44,562 nucleotides of DNA, from positions 1 through 44,562 of the forward strand of contig NZ_MKXO01000011.1 in NCBI RefSeq assembly GCF_001766415.1, given 5' to 3'. Shown piece by piece: positions 40,022 to 44,562 of the stretch; within the stretch, counting starts at the first letter, position 1, and the number at the start of each line of letters is the position of its first letter. The position numbers and the translations under genes are program-made. Origin of the DNA: Exiguobacterium aurantiacum. Lineage in GTDB: Bacteria; Bacillota; Bacilli; Exiguobacteriales; Exiguobacteriaceae. A model generated the notes under the pieces. It had not been told where the DNA came from. It ran no database searches and saw only the letters and a list, made by a program, of their open reading frames with translations.

Positions 40022-40069
40022 TCTCCCACCTACGCTGGGCCTCGCCCCGAGACGCTTAGAGGTGGGAGA
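40022..40069. repeat. GC-rich hairpin at the tnpB-upstream end
   Basis: Perfect 10-bp arms TCTCCCACCT (40022-40031) and AGGTGGGAGA (40060-40069) around a GC-rich inner palindrome. It is probably the left-end structure recognised by a TnpA, though the right-end-like arms leave open that it is the end of another element. It finishes 14 bases before the AKR start codon. Confidence 0.65.
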
Positions 40070-40083
40070 ATTCTCGCTTAATT

Positions 40084-41028
40084 ATGTTAAAAATGAAAAA
40101 ACGACCATTGGGACATTCAGGGATTGAAGTATCGGAGATCGGCTTTGGAGCATGGCAGTTAGGTAATGAAAAAGACTGGGGCAAGATGACGGATGAAGAA
40201 GCGATCCATTTAGTGGAACAAGCAATGGATGAAGATTGCACGTTTTTTGATACGGCACCAAACTATGGAGCCGGGAAAAGTGAAGAGTTGATCGGAAAAG
40301 CCGTTAGAGGAAAACGAGATCAAGTCGTCATTAGTAGTAAGGGCGGCCATCATTCAAATGGAGAGCTGAACTTTGAACCAGAGCAGTTACGCTTATCTGT
40401 CGAAAGTAGTTTACGCAGATTACAGACCGATTATTTAGACTGCCTCTTACTACATAATCCTCCGTTCTCAACGCTAACTAGTGAATCTCCGCAGTTTGAG
40501 TTACTAGAACAGCTAAAAGCTGAAGGGAAAATTAAAGCGTATGGGGCTTCGGTTGATACGGGAAAAGAAGTGACCGAATTAATCAAGCATACCGACAGTC
40601 AGGTGATTGAGGTCATGTTCAATATGTTTCATCAGGAACCAGCCGAGTCAATCAAGCTGGCATACCAACAAGGCGTCGGAATCATTGCCAAGATTCCACT
40701 CGATTCAGGTTGGCTAACTGGAAAGTATGATCGTCATAGTAAATTTAGCGGGATTCGGGACAGGTGGAGTGAAGAAGAAATTCAGAGAAGAGCTCGATTG
40801 GTAGAAAAAGTTCGTCTCATTCTTGGAGAAGAACGCTCGATGGTACAAGCGGCACTCCAATATGTTCTCTCTTTCGAAGAAGTGTCCACCACCATTCCTG
40901 GAGCGCGAAATATTGCACAACTGCAACACAATATTTCTGCATCAGAAGGTGAGTTGTCGATGAAGGTGTTAAATGAGCTCCATAAACTATGGGAAGAAGA
41001 AATAAGCGGTTCGAAGCTACCGTGGTAA
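40084..41028 (+). CDS. aldo/keto reductase
   Basis: A 314-residue NAD(P)H-dependent oxidoreductase of the AKR barrel family. The tetrad is D56 and Y61 (FFDTAPNYGAG), K86 (VVISSKGG) and H124 (LLLHNPP). The C-terminal cofactor region IPGARNIAQLQHN is present. The substrate is unknown. The start could be 40084 (MLKMKKRPLG) or 40093 (MKKRPLG). Neither has a proper ribosome site, since the TnpB element ends just upstream; expression may be impaired or depend on read-through. Base use is AT-richer than core genes. Confidence 0.9.
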   Translation: MLKMKKRPLGHSGIEVSEIGFGAWQLGNEKDWGKMTDEEAIHLVEQAMDEDCTFFDTAPNYGAGKSEELIGKAVRGKRDQVVISSKGGHHSNGELNFEPEQLRLSVESSLRRLQTDYLDCLLLHNPPFSTLTSESPQFELLEQLKAEGKIKAYGASVDTGKEVTELIKHTDSQVIEVMFNMFHQEPAESIKLAYQQGVGIIAKIPLDSGWLTGKYDRHSKFSGIRDRWSEEEIQRRARLVEKVRLILGEERSMVQAALQYVLSFEEVSTTIPGARNIAQLQHNISASEGELSMKVLNELHKLWEEEISGSKLPW

Positions 41029-41057
41029 TTGAAGAAGCTCGGCAGATGTGTAGGTCA

Positions 41058-41093
41058 TATCGGATCAATCGGAATGAACCTTACCACAAATGA
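41058..41093 (+). repeat. rlmH 3'-end direct repeat, copy 2 (att-like)
   Basis: 36 bases matching the end of rlmH at 33 positions and coding the identical [11 protein letters not shown] with TGA instead of TAA. No rlmH sequence precedes it, so it is an orphan end piece marking the far edge of the island. Confidence 0.9.
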
Positions 41094-41115
41094 CCACATA
41101 AAAAGATGGTTGAAG

Positions 41116-41151
41116 CGTCAAAGGCATTCATTAGTCTTTGACGTTTTTTTT
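41116..41151 (+). terminator. terminator, probably the original rlmH terminator
   Basis: A hairpin CGTCAAAG / CTTTGACG and eight T, 23 bases after the orphan rlmH end. No gene between the repeat and the hairpin needs it, so it most likely terminated rlmH before the insertion; it would now stop AKR transcripts. Confidence 0.85.
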
Positions 41152-41212
41152 AGGCGAATCTTCTTCGCTGACGAATGGTAGTCTTATTAAGGATTGAAAG
41201 GAGATTGAGCTT

Positions 41213-41551
41213 TTGAAAAGAATCGTTTTAATCAATGTTGCTTTCTTGATGGAAGTAGAGGAGGCGGAAATACATAAAGATTTCGGAGTGATTGATCAGG
41301 TCACGAACGAGTTATGCCATGATCAGGCAGTCAAAATTGGCACGAATGAAGTGAATGTGGATTGGCAGAGTTGCTCCACAGTATTATTAGACCCCCTGTC
41401 GATGAACTGTGGACAATGTGCGGCTTGTGGACGCTGGACAACGGACAGAGAAAAAAATGATCCGGTGTTAGAGTTAGGGAATGGAGCGACCTTTAAAGGG
41501 AATTTACTATGTGATGACTGTTTACCAGAACATCATAGATGGTCTTTTTAA
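41213..41551 (+). CDS. uncharacterised protein with zinc-ribbon cysteines
   Basis: A 112-residue protein I do not recognise. The N-terminal half (KRIVLINVAFLMEVEEAEIH) looks like a small alpha/beta fold. The C-terminal half has CGQCAACGRW and then LLCDDCLPEHH, a plausible four-cysteine zinc site. TTG start with AAGGAGA 8 bases upstream. A terminator follows about 100 bases later. It lies in the accessory region just past the island, so it may be lineage-specific. Confidence 0.7.
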   Translation: MKRIVLINVAFLMEVEEAEIHKDFGVIDQVTNELCHDQAVKIGTNEVNVDWQSCSTVLLDPLSMNCGQCAACGRWTTDREKNDPVLELGNGATFKGNLLCDDCLPEHHRWSF

Positions 41552-41646
41552 AAGTGTAACATTACCTGGCATCGTAAACCGGTTCGTCTAATTGGTGAAA
41601 GCCACATACGAGGTAAAAGTTGTTTATGAGGTTATCTCCAGACAGC

Positions 41647-41675
41647 GACTAGAGCATCAATCTAGTCTCTTTTTT
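41647..41675 (+). terminator. terminator after the zinc-ribbon gene
   Basis: A hairpin GACTAGA / TCTAGTC followed by TCTTTTTT. Confidence 0.82.
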
Positions 41676-41793
41676 ATTGAATCCAATCTTAAAAGGATTG
41701 TTGATATTTAGTTTCAAATTTAAAATATAGATAAAAATCATCATAAAATGGTATTTTTTATAAAAAATCGTACTATTAGAGGAGCCTTCCACA

Positions 41794-42747
41794 ATGGAAT
41801 CGAAAAGAGAACGAACGACCCGACGAACATCGTTTTATCAAACATATTTGATACCAATCACAATCGCTACGTCTGTAATTGTATCTGGCACAGTCGGGTA
41901 CTTTGTCAGCCACTTCAATATAAATAGGGATGCAGACAGGTCTATTGCTCAAGCGGAAATGCAATCGCGCGTCGACGATATGCAGGAAACGTCTGTCACA
42001 ACTATTGAAAAAGAAATACCACAAATCATTCATGAGTTAGAGGAATACGATAAAGATTTAGCCCAACTCGTTCGACAAATTGATTGGTTAAAGAAAAATG
42101 TGGTACCTGTCCGTGAGATGTTGGAGTACATCGATTCAGCGACGTTCGTTATTGCAGGAGTCAACAATGTGATAAGCAGTCCGATGTTAGGAAAAGTGAG
42201 TTCTTATTTAAGTTCTGCCAACAGCACGTTAAATGAAGTGGACGCCGCTTTATTTCGATTAGATCACTTATCGAGTATCAAACAAGAGATGGATGAGACG
42301 CGTGAACGGGTCAGTCAATTGTATGAGACTTATCAAGCTGAGAATGATCCAGCATTACTTTTAGAGATGGAGCACGAATTGGATACGGAACTCGTGTATC
42401 AAATCGAAGACGTTCGAACCTCAACGATTGAAGCGAGGGAGGCCCTAGAATCATCTACAGATGTGATTGTAGCAACGAACTATACCATCTCTGCTTATCA
42501 AAAGGCCAAAAACACGAGCGGGAAAGCCATCGAGACGTTGCAATTTTGGAAAGAAGAAAAGAACGAGAACAAAATCGATCAGGACAAGTATGATCAAATT
42601 GAAAAAGAGCTTGCAGATTCAAGAGAGCGTCTAAAAAATCTCCCCGAAGAAATGGCCGAGCGATCGAAGAGGACGATCTCATCTATCAATGAAGTGAAGA
42701 CGGAACTTCAAGTCGTGAGACTGGCTGAAATGATTCAAGCAGACTAA
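41794..42747 (+). CDS. membrane-anchored coiled-coil protein, unknown function
   Basis: A 317-residue protein with a basic N terminus (MESKRERTTRRTSF), one membrane helix (about 19-40, LIPITIATSVIVSGTVGYFV) and a long, mostly helical region rich in Glu, Lys, Asp and Gln with heptad-like spacing, probably exposed outside the membrane. I recognise no family; the layout resembles extracytoplasmic coiled-coil or methyl-accepting-like stalks without a signalling domain. The upstream 100 bases are very AT-rich. Ribosome site AGAGGAG. Confidence 0.72.
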   Translation: MESKRERTTRRTSFYQTYLIPITIATSVIVSGTVGYFVSHFNINRDADRSIAQAEMQSRVDDMQETSVTTIEKEIPQIIHELEEYDKDLAQLVRQIDWLKKNVVPVREMLEYIDSATFVIAGVNNVISSPMLGKVSSYLSSANSTLNEVDAALFRLDHLSSIKQEMDETRERVSQLYETYQAENDPALLLEMEHELDTELVYQIEDVRTSTIEAREALESSTDVIVATNYTISAYQKAKNTSGKAIETLQFWKEEKNENKIDQDKYDQIEKELADSRERLKNLPEEMAERSKRTISSINEVKTELQVVRLAEMIQAD

Positions 42748-42793
42748 AAAATGATAAAGGAGCGATTGAGTAAGTCGCTAAAAACTAGTCGAA

Positions 42794-42836
42794 AGTAAAA
42801 GACAGGTCACCGAATATCGGTAACCCATCTTTTACT
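42794..42836. terminator. hairpin terminator between convergent genes
   Basis: A long imperfect inverted repeat (outer arms AGTAAAAGA / TCTTTTACT, inner GGTCACCGA / TCGGTAACC). No good T-run is seen on plus; TTTT follows a few bases further on minus. It separates the coiled-coil gene from the leftward remnant. Confidence 0.6.
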
Positions 42837-42840
42837 CACT

Positions 42841-42960
42841 TTACTTTGCATGAACTTCACTCAGCAACGCATGCGTGTTGCTCTCGGAATCGTTAAAGAA
42901 GGCCATCCGCGTCTCAAGGTTCTCCATTGGCATCTATAGCGAGTGTAGCGAATGTATTCC
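42841..42960 (-). pseudogene. C-terminal remnant of a VOC (glyoxalase/bleomycin resistance fold) protein
   Basis: On the minus strand 42933-42841 encodes 30 residues, MPMENLETRMAFFNDSESNT then HALLSEVHAK and stop. This resembles the last strand and tail of VOC proteins (pattern FFxDxEGNxxALMSEV). An in-frame TAG lies just upstream and no VOC body follows, so only the tail of a former gene remains. The family call is from memory of the pattern on a short stretch. Confidence 0.5.
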
Positions 42961-42964
42961 CTGT

Positions 42965-43219
42965 TTAACGAGTTTGACGGATACGTTGAACCGTGAGCAT
43001 TCCGAGCGCCAGAACGATGGCGAGACCGAAGACGTAGATGAATGGCGATCCAGTCATGCCGATGGCTACTTCGCTCTGAAGCGTTTTGACGTTGTTCGAC
43101 TCAGCGATTATGTCTGGCTCATAGTTGAGTGTTCGGATGAAGCCAATCCCGAACGTACCGACGAAGTATAGGAGGTGGATTGCGGTCGAGAAAAGGATGG
43201 AGCGTTTCGTGATGTTCAA
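42965..43219 (-). CDS. small two-helix membrane protein
   Basis: An 84-residue protein with two hydrophobic helices (about 8-27, FSTAIHLLYFVGTFGIGFI; and 58-76, FIYVFGLAIVLALGMLTV) joined by a short polar loop. No family recognised. The TTG start is 1 base after the stop of the exported-protein gene, with AGGGAGA inside that gene's end, so the two form an operon and may act together. Confidence 0.65.
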   Translation of the reverse strand: MNITKRSILFSTAIHLLYFVGTFGIGFIRTLNYEPDIIAESNNVKTLQSEVAIGMTGSPFIYVFGLAIVLALGMLTVQRIRQTR

Positions 43220-43220
43220 T

Positions 43221-43739
43221 TCAATCTCCCTTTCTGTGTTTCGCTTGCTGACTTTGTGAAAGTTTTTCTTTCATTTGCGCATGTAATTTGGTGACGGTCC
43301 CATCCGGATGTGGGGAAATCGCGACTTGGACGTGGACCGGGAACATGGTCCATAGATCGGTCGGATAGTACGAACCGTCACGAGGCACCCGATGACCTTG
43401 GATCGTGAATGATTCGTCTTTGTCATCGAGGTATAATACAAGTGGGACCGACATGCCCGTGCCTTGTTCAAAACGGTCTCCTTCTTGGATGTACTCTTGA
43501 ATGAGCGCCCAAACATAGACCTCATTTTTCGTTGTATTCGTGTCGAGGATTTTATACGTCGTCCATACGTCGCCGCCGAAGTTTGGCTCCATCACTTCTG
43601 TCGTCAAATAGCGTTCGATCTCATTTTGATCAACGGAAACGGATTGGCTCATCGAGACGAATGATTCTCCTGTTGCCGTGTGGTAGACGCCTGAGACGAG
43701 CGTGATCGTACAAAATGTGGTCAACATGAGTTTTTTCAA
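43221..43739 (-). CDS. exported protein of unknown function
   Basis: A 172-residue protein with a clear N-terminal export signal (MKKLMLTTFCTITLVSGVYH, probable cleavage near ATGES). The mature part contains YVWALIQEYIQEG, GTGMSVPLVLYLD and a basic C terminus. I do not recognise the family. The gene runs opposite msrA and is followed by the two-helix membrane protein gene in the same operon. AAAGGAGG precedes the ATG closely. Confidence 0.7.
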   Translation of the reverse strand: MKKLMLTTFCTITLVSGVYHTATGESFVSMSQSVSVDQNEIERYLTTEVMEPNFGGDVWTTYKILDTNTTKNEVYVWALIQEYIQEGDRFEQGTGMSVPLVLYLDDKDESFTIQGHRVPRDGSYYPTDLWTMFPVHVQVAISPHPDGTVTKLHAQMKEKLSQSQQAKHRKGD

Positions 43740-43844
43740 AGGAGGTCCCCCGTATCTGTGAACTGATCAAAGATTTGCTTTTATCGTAGCGTATTTATTA
43801 CGAATTGTGGGATTTATTTACTAAAATTCAAAGGGGATGATCGG

Positions 43845-44315
43845 ATGCAAACAATCTACATAGCAGGTGGCTGCCTATGGGGCGTCCAGGCGTTCATCAA
43901 GACGCTACCTGGTGTCATTGAAACGGAAGCTGGACGTGCGAACGGGACGACGAACACGCTTGATGGGGACTATGATGGCTACGCCGAATGCGTTAAAACA
44001 ACGTTTGACCCAGAAGTCGTTACGATGGATGAATTGATGGATTACTTGTTTGAGATCATCGACCCGTATAGCGTCAATCGTCAAGGCGAGGACGTCGGGG
44101 AGAAGTATCGGACCGGTGTCTATAGCGAGGATCTTCGGCATGTGGATGCGGCCCGTGCGTTTATCCACAGGCGGCGTGATGTCGACCGGATTGCGCTCGA
44201 GGTGTTGCCGCTCACGAACTACGTACGGAGTGCGGACGAGCATCAAGACCGGTTAGAACGCTGTCCGGACGATTATTGCCATATCCCGCAAACGTTGCTC
44301 GATAAATACAAATAG
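43845..44315 (+). CDS. msrA: peptide methionine sulfoxide reductase MsrA
   Basis: A 156-residue reductase repairing methionine-S-sulfoxide. The catalytic cysteine is C10 in AGGCLWGVQAF, where most MsrA proteins have GCFWG; leucine replaces the usual phenylalanine. Downstream family features are DYDGYAECVKTTFDP, IIDPYSVNRQGEDVGEKYRTG and the ending NYVRSADEHQDRL. Single gene with an AAAGGGGATGATCGG leader. The IS1182-type element begins directly after its stop codon. Confidence 0.93.
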   Translation: MQTIYIAGGCLWGVQAFIKTLPGVIETEAGRANGTTNTLDGDYDGYAECVKTTFDPEVVTMDELMDYLFEIIDPYSVNRQGEDVGEKYRTGVYSEDLRHVDAARAFIHRRRDVDRIALEVLPLTNYVRSADEHQDRLERCPDDYCHIPQTLLDKYK

Positions 44316-44329
44316 AGGCTGGGACATAA

Positions 44330-44562
44330 CTAGCCGGTTTTAAAGCTTTTCAATAAAAAGAGGGGTCCGGTCACCGATTTTCGGTGGCCGGACCCCTTCT
44401 TTGCACTTCTCCCGAGGCCCATGGCGATGAACTTCCGTAAGTTCACCGCCATGAGGGCGAAGCCGAGCTCCCGTTTCACGCGTTGTTTTCCCCTGACGGA
44501 GAAGCGAGTGAAACCTAAATTGGCCTTCAGATATCCAAAAACTGGTTCCACGTCCGTCTTGC
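44330..44562 (-). CDS. IS1182-family transposase, C-terminal part (partial)
   Basis: The visible frame reads KTDVEPVFGYLKANLGFTRF, then SVRGKQRVKRELGFALMAVN and LRKF, the C-terminal signature of DDE transposases of the IS1182 family; the conserved glutamate is the E of VEPVFG. The 5' part is beyond the window. The last 25 codons run through a strong GC-rich hairpin (44359-44402), so the tail may be read-through of a terminator rather than functional protein. Confidence 0.88.
   Translation of the reverse strand, partial: KTDVEPVFGYLKANLGFTRFSVRGKQRVKRELGFALMAVNLRKFIAMGLGRSAKKGSGHRKSVTGPLFLLKSFKTG
44359..44402 (-). terminator. GC-rich hairpin at the IS end
   Basis: Almost perfect inverted repeat with arms GAAGGGGTCCGGCCACCGA / TCGGTGACCGGACCCCTC on the minus strand, followed by TTTTTATTG. 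It overlaps the transposase tail and could stop transcription into or out of the element. Confidence 0.78.

Larger units (their letters stand above)
38661..40070 (-). mobile_element. IS605-type element encoding TnpB only
   Basis: A GC-rich unit within the AT-richer island, with tnpB but no tnpA transposase (IS1341-like). The right end (low coordinates) has the hairpin and GAGTAGTTCAC tail typical of the family, ending near 38661. The left end is less sure: a 10-bp stem at 40022-40069 precedes the AKR gene. Movement would need TnpA from elsewhere. Confidence 0.72.
37559..41093. mobile_element. SCC-like island inserted at the 3' end of rlmH
   Basis: About 3.5 kb bounded by two copies of the rlmH 3' end. 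It holds an EamA exporter gene, a TnpB element and an aldo/keto reductase gene. Its base composition is mosaic: the outer genes are AT-richer than the chromosome around them, while tnpB is strongly GC-rich. No ccrA/ccrB/ccrC serine recombinase or other integrase is present, so it is either a remnant or depends on a recombinase elsewhere. Confidence 0.75.
44316..44562 (-). mobile_element. IS1182-family element, right part (truncated by window)
   Basis: Starts just after msrA with GAGGCTGGGACATAAC, a likely terminal repeat, and contains the end of a transposase gene. The other end lies outside the window. Confidence 0.75.

Noticed and set aside
39148-40029. 293-codon minus-strand frame overlapping tnpB
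   Set aside because: A frame-shifted shadow rich in Arg, Gly and Pro, produced by the GC-rich tnpB sequence.
39315-40127. 270-codon plus-strand frame opposite tnpB
   Set aside because: Antisense shadow of GC-rich tnpB; low-complexity, with no family features.
37559-41093. A ccr recombinase or integrase in the island
   Set aside because: Every sizeable frame is accounted for by the EamA, TnpB and AKR genes; no recombinase motifs are present.
42875-43171. 98-codon plus-strand frame
   Set aside because: Antisense to the small membrane protein and the VOC remnant; no ribosome site or family.

Overview
The window is a replication-origin segment of a Bacillota chromosome of the order Bacillales. 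Gene order (dnaA-dnaN-yaaA-recF-gyrB-gyrA leftward; rpmH-rnpA-yidC-mnmE-mnmG-rsmG-noc-parB and on to walRKHIJ-htrA-rlmH rightward), Shine-Dalgarno-led starts (several TTG or GTG) and Gram-positive protein types support this. The lack of remB, jag/khpB and soj/parA, a fairly balanced base composition and the two kinds of IS make Exiguobacterium my best guess. That genus call is inference from memory, not from a search.

Left arm (1-10.2 kb, minus strand, moving away from oriC): dnaA, dnaN, the S4-domain gene yaaA, recF, gyrB, gyrA, a degenerate HD-GYP gene, then the 5' end of a 16S rRNA gene with its promoter. oriC is bipartite: a dense DnaA-box field upstream of dnaA (10.23-10.71 kb), and a second box cluster between dnaA and dnaN, followed by a GC-rich spacer, DnaA-trio-like triplets and an AT-rich unwinding region.

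Right arm (10.9-37.6 kb, nearly all plus strand): ribosomal protein L34, RNase P protein, YidC, the tRNA/rRNA modification genes mnmE-mnmG-rsmG, noc and parB without parA, mscS, ychF, rpsF-ssb-rpsR, gdpP-rplI-dnaC, purA with a PurBox pair, the complete walRKHIJ-htrA operon, a small CxxH/CxxC protein and rlmH. parS sites in recF and after rsmG, one weaker parS-like site in walH, and a Noc-binding-type palindrome before ychF fit the encoded ParB and Noc. DnaA-box outposts follow yidC and precede rlmH.

Accessory end (37.56-44.56 kb): the 3' end of rlmH is repeated 3.5 kb downstream. The copy is 36 bp long, differs at three positions, and still encodes the same last 11 residues plus a stop. This is the signature of an SCC-type insertion at the rlmH attachment site. 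The insert carries an EamA-type exporter, a GC-rich TnpB element with its right-end/guide-RNA region, and an aldo/keto reductase, but no ccr recombinase. Beyond the second repeat lie rlmH's probable displaced terminator, a zinc-ribbon protein, a membrane-anchored coiled-coil protein, a VOC-protein remnant, a two-gene exported/membrane pair, msrA, and the end of an IS1182-type element that runs out of the window.

The rlmH-bounded island is the most notable structure. Next come the ParB-without-ParA arrangement, the DnaA-box outposts, and the sequestered ribosome binding site of the island exporter.
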